DNA of 9,967 nt, from contig JAEYOB010000809.1 of NCBI GenBank assembly GCA_023412175.1, forward strand, positions 1 through 9,967, written 5' to 3'. Within the stretch, counting starts at the first letter, position 1. Each line of letters opens with the position of its first letter. Of the stretch, positions 1 to 5,175 are shown one piece after another. The DNA is from Pseudomonadota bacterium (GTDB lineage Bacteria > Pseudomonadota > Alphaproteobacteria > Azospirillales > Azospirillaceae). Position numbers and translations under genes: made by a program. Under the pieces are notes generated by a model. It did not search any database, was not told the origin of the DNA, and was given only the letters and a program-made list of their open reading frames with translations.

Positions 1-1
1 G

Positions 2-814
2 GCCTACATAGGCGAGGAGGTGGAGCCGCGCTCGGCCGGGCTCGCCATGGGGCTGTACATCGGGGGCTCGGCGCTGGGCGGCATGAGCGGCCGCATCCTG
101 ACCGCGGTGATCGCCGACGTGGCGAACTGGCGCGTCGCCATGGCCGCCATCGGGCTGCTCGGGCTGCTGGCGGCGGGCTGCCTGTGGGCCGGGCTGCCGG
201 CCTCGAAGCACTTCGCGCGGCGGCCCGCCGGCTTGCGCGACCTCGGCCGGGCGTGGCGGAACCACCTTGCCGACCCGGCCCTGCGCGGGCTGTTCGTTAC
301 CGGCTTCGTGCTGCTGGGCGGCTTCATCACCGTCTACAACTACGCCGGCTTCCGGCTGGCCGCGCCGCCGTTCGACCTGCGGCCGGCGGTCGTCGGGGCG
401 ATCTTCATGGTCTACATGGCCGGCGCCGTCGCCTCGCCGTGGTTCGGTGCGGCCGCCGCGCGGCACGGCAGCGGCCGGATGCTGCTGGCGGCGGTGCTGC
501 TGACCCTGGTCGGGCTGGCGCTGATGCTGCCGGCATCGCCGGTGACCTTCGCCGCCGGGCTGACGCTGTTCACCATCGCCTTCTTCGGTGCCCACACCAT
601 CGCCAGCGGCTGGGTCGGCCAGCGCGCCCGCACGGCGCGGGCCCAGGCGTCGGCCATCTATCTGTTCTTCTACTACATGGGCGCGACCGCGGTTGGGTAC
701 GCCGGCGGCTGGTTCTGGACCGGGATGGGATGGGGCGGCGTGACCGCGCTCGTCGGGGCGATGATGGCCGTCGCCGCGCTGATCGCGCTGCGACTGTGGC
801 GGACGCCGGCCTGA
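2..814 (+). CDS. MFS transporter, YnfM-like, C-terminal 270 residues (5' end outside window)
   Basis: Major facilitator superfamily inner-membrane transporter, probably a drug/metabolite:H+ antiporter; the substrate cannot be told from sequence. The reading frame is open from the first complete codon (AYIGEEVEP...) and continues upstream of the window. The stretch GLYIGGSALGGMSGR (visible residues 18-31) strongly resembles the conserved segment after the first transmembrane helices of YnfM-type MFS proteins. About eight hydrophobic helices follow (roughly 13-32, 47-65, 97-117, 130-148, 158-176, 181-200, 216-236, 244-264), so about four N-terminal helices are missing. A basic loop (SKHFARRPAGLRD, about 68-80) fits the central cytoplasmic loop of a 12-helix protein. 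It ends at TGA 812-814. The MFS assignment is firm; the YnfM subfamily is by recognition of the motif only. Confidence 0.88.
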   Translation, partial: AYIGEEVEPRSAGLAMGLYIGGSALGGMSGRILTAVIADVANWRVAMAAIGLLGLLAAGCLWAGLPASKHFARRPAGLRDLGRAWRNHLADPALRGLFVTGFVLLGGFITVYNYAGFRLAAPPFDLRPAVVGAIFMVYMAGAVASPWFGAAAARHGSGRMLLAAVLLTLVGLALMLPASPVTFAAGLTLFTIAFFGAHTIASGWVGQRARTARAQASAIYLFFYYMGATAVGYAGGWFWTGMGWGGVTALVGAMMAVAALIALRLWRTPA

Positions 815-846
815 CACCGCCCGCCGGGTGCGGCGATTTGCACTAT

Positions 847-872
847 GCAGCAACGCCCAAGGGCGTTGCTGC
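847..872. terminator. Perfect 12-bp inverted repeat between the MFS and hemerythrin genes
   Basis: The arms gcagcaacgccc (847-858) and gggcgttgctgc (861-872) are exact reverse complements separated by only aa. As RNA this gives a stem of about 10-11 bp with a minimal loop, 33 bases after the MFS stop. The tail (catttatg) is only weakly U-rich, so this is either a bidirectional or weak intrinsic terminator for the MFS gene or a palindromic operator for the hemerythrin gene starting 40 bp downstream. A smaller inverted repeat (caaag 882-886 / ctttg 893-897) lies between it and the hemerythrin start. Confidence 0.5.
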
Positions 873-911
873 CATTTATGACAAAGGTTAGGCTTTGCTT
901 GCGGGAGAAAT

Positions 912-1799
912 ATGTGCGTTACCACTCTCTATGGTGGCAACGCCCCGGACGCGGAGGTGCGCATGGCGCAGTCGGCTCACACGGTCGATCAGACCGGAAA
1001 CGGGTTCATTGACGGCACCCATGCGGCCCTGCTGCGCCGTGTCGGCGAGATCCGCGAGCAGTGCGCCGAGGGTGCGCCGCGCGAGACGGTGCTTCCTTCG
1101 TTCGACGCCTTCGTGGACGAGATGACCGTCCATTTCGGCCATGAGGAGCTGATCCTCCGGGCTTCCGGCTTCCCCGGCTGGGAGGAGCATGCCGAACAGC
1201 ATCAGGCCTTGGGTCGGCAGGTCGGCCGGCTGGTGGATTATCTGCGCGCCTGCGACGTCTCGCAGGAGTTCCTGTGCACCGTGGCCGGCACGCTCGACGG
1301 TGCGCTGTCCCGGCACGAGATCACCTGCGACGGCGCCTACGCCAGCCTGTTGCGCGCCGCCCCCGCCCCAGCTCCCGGTGCCGACCTGATCGACTGGAAC
1401 GCCGGCTTCGAGACCGGGGTCGAGCCCATCGACGCCCAGCACCGCGAACTCGCCGGACTGGTCAACGAGGTGCACCGGCTGTCCGTCGGCGTGCACGACC
1501 GGGCGGAGGCGCTGGCGCTGCTGGAGCGGGTCGGCCATCACGTGCGGGCGCATTTCGAGGCGGAGGAGCGGGTGATGCGCGCCGCGTCGCCGACGCGCTG
1601 TCTCAACCACGCCGCCAGCCACGAGTTGATGGAATGGCAGTTCCGGGCGATGTGCGAGCAGGTCGCCGCTGGGGTGGTCGATCTGGAGGTGGCCTCGCGC
1701 GACTTCCTGCGCTTCTGGCTGATGGACCACATCCTGGTCTGCGACCGTCCGCACTTCCTGCTGATGGGGCTGGCCCAGCCGGTCCGGGCGCTTTCCTGA
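912..1799 (+). CDS. Tandem hemerythrin-domain protein (bacteriohemerythrin-like)
   Basis: Soluble non-haem di-iron protein expected to bind or sense O2, or store iron. Two hemerythrin four-helix bundles are visible in 295 residues, each with the complete set of seven metal ligands (H, HxxxE, HxxxH, HxxxxD). Domain 1 (about 31-148) has H37, H74/E78, H93/H97, H135/D140. Domain 2 (about 160-285) has H177, H214/E218, H233/H237, H273/D278. A Pro/Ala linker (AAPAPAPGAD, about 149-158) joins them. Domain 2 starts with the usual LIDWNAGFETGVEPIDAQHREL; domain 1 is more divergent at its start. No signal peptide, membrane segment or signalling output domain is seen. Start choice is uncertain: ATG 912 has GGGAG 4 bp upstream, while the in-frame ATG 963 has the better GGAGGT, also 4 bp upstream, and would give 278 residues without loss of any ligand. 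Function as O2 sensor versus carrier is inference. Confidence 0.9.
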   Translation: MCVTTLYGGNAPDAEVRMAQSAHTVDQTGNGFIDGTHAALLRRVGEIREQCAEGAPRETVLPSFDAFVDEMTVHFGHEELILRASGFPGWEEHAEQHQALGRQVGRLVDYLRACDVSQEFLCTVAGTLDGALSRHEITCDGAYASLLRAAPAPAPGADLIDWNAGFETGVEPIDAQHRELAGLVNEVHRLSVGVHDRAEALALLERVGHHVRAHFEAEERVMRAASPTRCLNHAASHELMEWQFRAMCEQVAAGVVDLEVASRDFLRFWLMDHILVCDRPHFLLMGLAQPVRALS

Positions 1800-1839
1800 G
1801 CAACGTCGGGGCTGTGAGTAAGCTCTGGCAAGGCCTTGG

Positions 1840-1858
1840 CCGGAAAGACTTTTTCCGG
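1840..1858. terminator. Hairpin downstream of the hemerythrin gene
   Basis: CCGGAAA (1840-1846) and TTTCCGG (1852-1858) form a perfect 7-bp stem with a 5-base loop, 40 bases after the hemerythrin stop. There is no run of T after the 3' arm, so it is not a canonical Rho-independent terminator; it may stabilise the mRNA 3' end or act as a weak terminator. A short ggcc-tt-ggcc repeat overlaps its 5' side. Confidence 0.3.
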
Positions 1859-1896
1859 TGTCGCGCGGGGTGTGTCCGCCGTCACTAAAAAATCAC

Positions 1897-1924
1897 TTGA
1901 ATCGCTGGCGGAACGGCGTATTTC
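1897..1924 (+). promoter_or_regulatory. Candidate sigma-70 promoter for the decarboxylase leader
   Basis: TTGAAT (1897-1902), a 16-bp spacer and TATTTC (1919-1924) resemble a housekeeping promoter lying in a locally A/T-richer patch (ctaaaaaatcacttgaat). A start site near 1930 would place the first leader hairpin (GCACG 1930-1934 / CGTGC 1946-1950) at the very 5' end of the transcript and give a leader of about 330 nt before the decarboxylase. The -10 match is modest, so this is tentative. Confidence 0.3.
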
Positions 1925-2039
1925 GTAGCGCACGACGCACTCGCACGTGCCTATGGCCCACTGTGGTTATGCAACGACGTACCGCGTCCTTTTTGGCAGA
2001 GCCGGTCGCCAGTGGGCCGGTCCCGAGAGGGAGCACAGT

Positions 2040-2078
2040 ATGTTGTCCAGTTACCACGGCAGGGCCTTAAGACGGTAA
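2040..2078 (+). CDS. 12-residue leader peptide upstream of ornithine decarboxylase
   Basis: ATG 2040 starts the short ORF MLSSYHGRALRR, ending at TAA 2076-2078. It has one of the best ribosome-binding sites in the window: GGGAG at 2029-2033, 6 bases before the ATG, located in the 3' side of the GAGA-capped hairpin (2021-2032). The last codons are TTA AGA CGG TAA; TTA and AGA are rare in this GC-rich genome, and the peptide ends in two arginines. The 3' half of the ORF (from 2062) is the 5' arm of an imperfect stem reaching 2110, so a ribosome on this ORF would open that stem and free 2108-2112 for the alternative hairpin with 2124-2128. This fits a translation-sensing attenuator. The same frame is open further upstream, with an ATG at 1953 (MAHCGYATTYRVLFG...), but that start has no visible Shine-Dalgarno. 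Translation is inferred, not proven. Confidence 0.45.
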   Translation: MLSSYHGRALRR

Positions 2079-2130
2079 GCCCCAGCCGGACATCGACGCC
2101 GTGAAAGCCCGGAGCTGCTGAGCCCGGGAC

Positions 2131-2180
2131 CGCGCACGACTCCGGCTGCATCCCGTCACCATCCGACAAATCCGACCCTG
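2131..2180 (+). promoter_or_regulatory. C-rich, G-poor leader segment (possible Rho-loading region)
   Basis: By my count these 50 bases hold 23 C and 10 G, a clear C-over-G excess compared with the flanks, and no strong hairpin is apparent. Such unstructured C-rich RNA is typical of Rho utilisation sites. In enterobacterial speF leaders, control by the SpeFL peptide acts through Rho-dependent termination, so a rut-like stretch behind a leader ORF is suggestive here. It is composition only and could be chance. Confidence 0.2.
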
Positions 2181-2218
2181 GTCTGCGGCCCTGAACGGCG
2201 CCGCACCGGACCGCTTTT
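2180..2218 (+). terminator. Weak intrinsic-terminator-like hairpin before the decarboxylase
   Basis: GGTC 2180-2183 can pair with GACC 2209-2212, and GCGGC 2185-2189 with GCCGC 2200-2204 (asymmetric internal loop of 1 and 4 bases), followed by gc and TTTT 2215-2218. The T run is short, so termination would be partial. Its place between the leader ORF and the decarboxylase start fits an attenuator. Confidence 0.25.
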
Positions 2219-2258
2219 GCTCACGGGCCCGCGCCACGGGCCCGCAATGGAGTGCGCC

Positions 2259-3512
2259 ATGGGCTTCATCCGTCCCCGTTCCGCCGTCACCCCGCTGCGC
2301 CGGGTCACCAGCACCGCCGCCCCCACCGGCCGCCGGCCGTCGGTCATGCAGGCCGTCGCCCTGCACCGGCCGGAGGACCCCTTGCATTGCATCCGCCCCG
2401 GCGTGCTGGCCGAGACGGCGCGCCGCTTCGTGGGCGCCTTCACCGAGGCCACGGCCGGCGACGTGCTGTACGCCGTGAAGTGCAATCCCGAGCCGGCGGT
2501 GCTGCGCGCGCTGTGGGACGGCGGGGTGCGCCACTTCGACGTGGCGTCGCTGGGCGAGGTGCGTCTGGTCCGCCAGATGTTCCCCGACGCCGAACTGCAC
2601 TACATGCACCCGGTGAAGGGCCGGCAGGCGATCCGGCAGGCTTACGAGCAGTACGGCGTGCGCGACTTCGTCCTCGATTCCATGGACGAGTTGCAGAAGC
2701 TGATGCAGGAGACCGGCGAGGCGGCCGATCTCGGCCTCGTGGTGCGGCTGGCGCTGCCGAAGGGCAACGCGGTCTACGACCTGTCCGGCAAGTTCGGCGC
2801 CCAGCCGGAGGAGGCGGTGAAGCTGCTGCGCGCGGTGCGCGCCGTGGCGCCCAAGGTGGGCGTCAGCTTCCACGTCGGCTCGCAGATGCTGGACCCGACC
2901 GCCTACGAGCGCGCCATCGAACTGGCCGGCCGCGTCATCGCGGAGTCCGGCGTGGTGGTCGACGTGCTGGACGTCGGCGGCGGCTTCCCGGTGTCCTACC
3001 CGGACGTCACCCCGCCGCCGCTCGACGACTTCATGGCGGCCATTGCGCGCGGCGTCGCCAAGCTCGACCTGCCGGCGCACTGCCGCGTCTGGTGCGAGCC
3101 GGGGCGCGCCCTGGTGGCGGCTGGCGTGTCGCTGGTGGTGCAGGTGGCAAAACGTCGCGGGGGTGAGCTGTTCATCAACGACGGCGTCTACGGCAGCCTG
3201 TCGGACGCTGGCGTTCCCGGCTTCCGCTTCCCGGTGCGGCTGCTCCGTCCGTTCACGGCGGAGAGCGAGGCGGCGCCCGAGCCGTTCGCCTTCTACGGCC
3301 CGACCTGCGACAGCGCGGACCGCATGAACGGCCCGTTCCTGCTGCCGGACGACGTGCGCGAGGGCGACTGGATCGAGATCGGCCAGCTGGGTGCCTACGG
3401 CGCCTGCCTGCGCACGGCGTTCAACGGATTCGATCAGGCGCGTCTGGTGGAAGTTGCCGACCGGCCGCTGTTGGAAACTCCGGGACACCGTCTCGCAACC
3501 CAGGCCGCCTGA
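2259..3512 (+). CDS. Ornithine decarboxylase-like fold-III PLP enzyme
   Basis: Orn/DAP/Arg decarboxylase family 2 enzyme (alanine-racemase-type TIM barrel plus beta domain), predicted to convert ornithine to putrescine plus CO2 in the cytoplasm. Motifs: YAVKCNP (71-77, PLP lysine K74), FHVGSQ with H205, glycine-rich DVGGGFP (238-244), CEPGR (279-283, PLP phosphate), NDGVYGS (307-313), GPTCDSAD with catalytic-type C350-D351, and GAYG with Y380. Length is 417 residues. ATG 2259 is chosen because GGAG lies 6 bases upstream (2249-2252); ATG 2247 lacks a site. The Arg/Thr/Ala-rich first 30 residues have no counterpart in the short bacterial enzymes I know, and ATG 2346 would give a more usual N-terminus, although the 2259-2345 codons are strongly GC3-biased. 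The substrate-specifying aspartate region (LSDAGVPG) is not textbook, so lysine or another basic amino acid cannot be excluded. The downstream homospermidine synthase, which uses putrescine, argues for ornithine. Confidence 0.87.
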   Translation: MGFIRPRSAVTPLRRVTSTAAPTGRRPSVMQAVALHRPEDPLHCIRPGVLAETARRFVGAFTEATAGDVLYAVKCNPEPAVLRALWDGGVRHFDVASLGEVRLVRQMFPDAELHYMHPVKGRQAIRQAYEQYGVRDFVLDSMDELQKLMQETGEAADLGLVVRLALPKGNAVYDLSGKFGAQPEEAVKLLRAVRAVAPKVGVSFHVGSQMLDPTAYERAIELAGRVIAESGVVVDVLDVGGGFPVSYPDVTPPPLDDFMAAIARGVAKLDLPAHCRVWCEPGRALVAAGVSLVVQVAKRRGGELFINDGVYGSLSDAGVPGFRFPVRLLRPFTAESEAAPEPFAFYGPTCDSADRMNGPFLLPDDVREGDWIEIGQLGAYGACLRTAFNGFDQARLVEVADRPLLETPGHRLATQAA

Positions 3513-3520
3513 GCAATTTT

Positions 3521-3548
3521 TTGCAAAGGCGGAAATTTCGAGTATAGA
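3521..3548 (+). promoter_or_regulatory. hss: Candidate sigma-70 promoter for homospermidine synthase
   Basis: TTGCAA (3521-3526), a 16-bp spacer and TATAGA (3543-3548) form the best -35/-10 pair seen in the window. It lies in an A/T-rich island right after the decarboxylase stop. A start near 3555 would give an 86-nt 5' UTR for hss. No terminator is visible between the decarboxylase and hss, so read-through from upstream may add to this promoter. Confidence 0.5.
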
Positions 3549-3560
3549 ACCCCCGCGCAC

Positions 3561-3591
3561 CTCCCGTCCTCGGACAAAATGAGGGCGGGGG
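3561..3591 (+). promoter_or_regulatory. Hairpin in the hss 5' UTR with an ATG in its loop
   Basis: CTCCCGTCCT (3561-3570) can pair along its length with AGGGCGGGGG (3582-3591) as RNA, using two G-U pairs, with an 11-base loop (3571-3581) that carries the ATG of a short ORF at 3579. A competing pairing is CCCCCGC 3550-3556 with GCGGGGG 3585-3591. The Shine-Dalgarno of hss (GGGGGA, 3628-3633) can itself fold weakly (TGGG 3627-3630 / CCCA 3634-3637). Confidence 0.35.
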
Positions 3592-3644
3592 AAAAGGCCG
3601 AGGTGGCCATTCGTGGATCTTTAGACTGGGGGACCCACCCATGA
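3579..3644 (+). CDS. Possible 21-codon upstream ORF overlapping the hss start
   Basis: ATG 3579 opens a frame starting MRAGEKAEV and ending DWGTHP, with stop TGA at 3642-3644 that overlaps the hss start codon as ATGA. This geometry is typical of translational coupling. The ORF lies entirely in the proposed hss 5' UTR, and its start codon is in a hairpin loop. Against it: only a poor Shine-Dalgarno (cgga) precedes the ATG, and 21 open codons arise easily by chance in DNA this GC-rich. It resembles no protein I recognise. Confidence 0.22.
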   Translation: MRAGEKAEVAIRGSLDWGTHP

Positions 3645-5059
3645 CCCGGAACACCAAGCACTGCGACTTTACCGGTCGCATGGTCATAGTTGGCTTCGGC
3701 TCGATTGGCCAGGGCGTGCTGCCGCTCATCTTCCGCCACATCGGCATCAAGGCTGAGCAGATCACCATCGTCACCGCCGAGGAGCGCGGGCACGAGGTGG
3801 CGGACGAGTACGGCGTCCGCTTCCTGAACCACCCGCTCACCAGGGACAACTATGTCCAGGTGCTGACGCCGATGCTTGGCAAGGGCGACTTCCTGGTCAA
3901 CCTGTCGGTGGACGTGTCGTCGATCGCGTTGACGGATTTCTGCCACAAGGCGGGCGTGCTCTATCTCGACAGCTGCATCGAGCCCTGGCCGGGCGGCTAC
4001 ACCGACCCGAACCTGAGCCCCAGCCTGCGCTCCAACTACGCGCTGCGCGAGAGCGCGCTGGCCCACAAGGCCGCTTTTGCCGGCGGCCCGACGGCGGTGC
4101 TGACGCACGGCGCCAACCCCGGTCTGGTGTCGCACTTCATCAAGCAGGCGCTGCTGAACATCGCCCGCGACACCGGCGTGAAGGCCGACGTGCCGAAGGA
4201 CCGCGCCGGCTGGGCCAAGCTCGCCGCCGATCTGGAGGTGAAGGTCATCCATGTCGCCGAGCGCGACACCCAGGTTTCCAACCAGCCGAAGAAGGTGGGC
4301 GAGTTCGTCAACACCTGGTCCATCGACGGCTTCGTTGGCGAAGGCTGCCAGCCGGCCGAACTGGGCTGGGGCAGCCACGAGAAGCACTTCCCGGCCGACG
4401 GCCGCCGTCACGAGTTCGGGACCGATGCCGCCATCTACCTGCTGCGCCCCGGCGCCAGCACCCGCGTGCGCACCTGGACTCCGCTGGAGGGGCCGTTCCA
4501 CGGCTTCCTGATCACCCACAGCGAGTCGATCTCCACCGCCGACTTCTACACGGTGAAGGACGGCGACACGGTCACCTACCGTCCGACGGTGCACTACGCC
4601 TACCATCCCTGCGACGACGCGGTGAAGTCGGTGCACGAGCTGGCCGGCAAGAACTGGCAGATGCAGCCGGCCAAGCGCCTGATGATGGACGAGATCGTCA
4701 GCGGCATCGACGAACTGGGCGTGCTGCTGATGGGCCACAAGAAGGGGGCCTACTGGTACGGCTCGCGCCTGTCCATCGACGAGGCCCGCGAGATCGTCCC
4801 GCACAACAACGCCACCTCGTTGCAGGTCACCGTCGCGGCGCTGGCCGGCATCATCTGGGCCATCGAGAACCCGGACGCGGGCATGGTGGAGCCGGAGGAG
4901 CTGGACTTCCAGCGCGTGCTGGAGATCTGCACGCCGTACCTTGGTGAGGTTGTCGGCGCCTACGGCGACTGGACCCCGCTGCAGGATCGCGGCCAGCTCT
5001 TCCCGGAAGACCTGGACACCGAGTGCCCGTGGCAGTTCAAGAACTTCCGCGTGGTGTAA
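3641..5059 (+). CDS. hss: Homospermidine synthase (EC 2.5.1.44)
   Basis: NAD+-dependent cytoplasmic enzyme that condenses two putrescines into sym-homospermidine with release of ammonia; it can also use spermidine. The 472 residues match the usual size of the bacterial enzyme. The N-terminal Rossmann motif is VIVGFGSIGQG (15-25). Active-site residues known from the Blastochloris viridis enzyme (N162, E210, W229, E237, H296) all appear here at a constant offset of three: N159 in HGANPG, E207 in HVAERDTQ, W226 in NTWSIDG, E234 in VGEG, and H293 in ITHSES. This makes the call very secure. The start has GGGGGA (3628-3633) 7 bases before the ATG. It follows the ornithine decarboxylase gene by 128 bp, with a probable promoter of its own, and together the two genes make a compact putrescine-to-homospermidine route. 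A strong terminator follows. Confidence 0.96.
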   Translation: MTRNTKHCDFTGRMVIVGFGSIGQGVLPLIFRHIGIKAEQITIVTAEERGHEVADEYGVRFLNHPLTRDNYVQVLTPMLGKGDFLVNLSVDVSSIALTDFCHKAGVLYLDSCIEPWPGGYTDPNLSPSLRSNYALRESALAHKAAFAGGPTAVLTHGANPGLVSHFIKQALLNIARDTGVKADVPKDRAGWAKLAADLEVKVIHVAERDTQVSNQPKKVGEFVNTWSIDGFVGEGCQPAELGWGSHEKHFPADGRRHEFGTDAAIYLLRPGASTRVRTWTPLEGPFHGFLITHSESISTADFYTVKDGDTVTYRPTVHYAYHPCDDAVKSVHELAGKNWQMQPAKRLMMDEIVSGIDELGVLLMGHKKGAYWYGSRLSIDEAREIVPHNNATSLQVTVAALAGIIWAIENPDAGMVEPEELDFQRVLEICTPYLGEVVGAYGDWTPLQDRGQLFPEDLDTECPWQFKNFRVV

Positions 5060-5085
5060 GACAGCATCCGTTCCGTATCGGCACA

Positions 5086-5115
5086 GGGGCGCTCCCGCGG
5101 GGGCGCCCCTTTTTT
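5086..5115 (+). terminator. Strong Rho-independent terminator after hss
   Basis: GGGGCGC (5086-5092) pairs with GCGCCCC (5103-5109), and the stem extends inward through t5093-g5102 and ccc/ggg to a tiny loop. It is followed at once by six T (5110-5115). It lies 26 bases after the hss stop and closes the polyamine transcription unit. Confidence 0.9.
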
Positions 5116-5175
5116 GCTGCCGGAACCCGGCCCCCCTCCAAGCGGTTTCTTAAGCCGAAAGGAGGGCGCATCACG

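Larger units (their letters stand above)
1928..2258 (+). promoter_or_regulatory. Structured mRNA leader of the ornithine decarboxylase gene (speF-leader-like)
   Basis: This gene-free stretch holds many pairings visible by eye. (1) GCACG 1930-1934 with CGTGC 1946-1950. (2) A long-range perfect 9-bp helix, GGCCCACTG 1955-1963 with CAGTGGGCC 2010-2018, enclosing GACG 1976-1979 / CGTC 1985-1988 and GGC/GCC around 1995-2003. (3) TCCC-GAGA-GGGA 2021-2032, a GNRA-type capped hairpin. (4) An imperfect stem: GGGC 2062-2065 with GCCC 2107-2110, TT 2067-2068 with AA 2104-2105, and ACGGT 2072-2076 with GCCGT 2098-2102. (5) CCCGG 2108-2112 with CCGGG 2124-2128, sharing bases with (4) and so exclusive with it. 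(6) CGGGCCC 2224-2230 with GGGCCCG 2238-2244 just before the start codon. An alphaproteobacterial speF leader RNA family upstream of ornithine decarboxylase is established in Rfam; membership is inferred from position and structural richness, not from a covariance search. Confidence 0.6.

Noticed and set aside
1858..2070. 70-codon plus-strand frame (GTG start) between the hemerythrin and decarboxylase genes
   Set aside because: No ribosome-binding site, no domain, stretches across the predicted promoter, and runs out of frame with the better supported leader ORF.
2224..2244. Paired GGGCCC motifs as a methylation or restriction-type repeat
   Set aside because: They form a simple hairpin (CGGGCCC / GGGCCCG) right before the decarboxylase start and are better explained as part of the leader; two copies do not make a repeat array.
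2067..3560. Long open frame on the minus strand across the decarboxylase
   Set aside because: It mirrors the plus-strand gene, encodes low-complexity His/Arg/Gln/Ala-rich sequence without a recognisable domain, and is expected as an antisense shadow in DNA with strong GC3 bias.
3434..4804. Long minus-strand open frame across hss
   Set aside because: Antisense shadow of a certain enzyme gene; translation is Val/Gln/Arg-rich with no motif.
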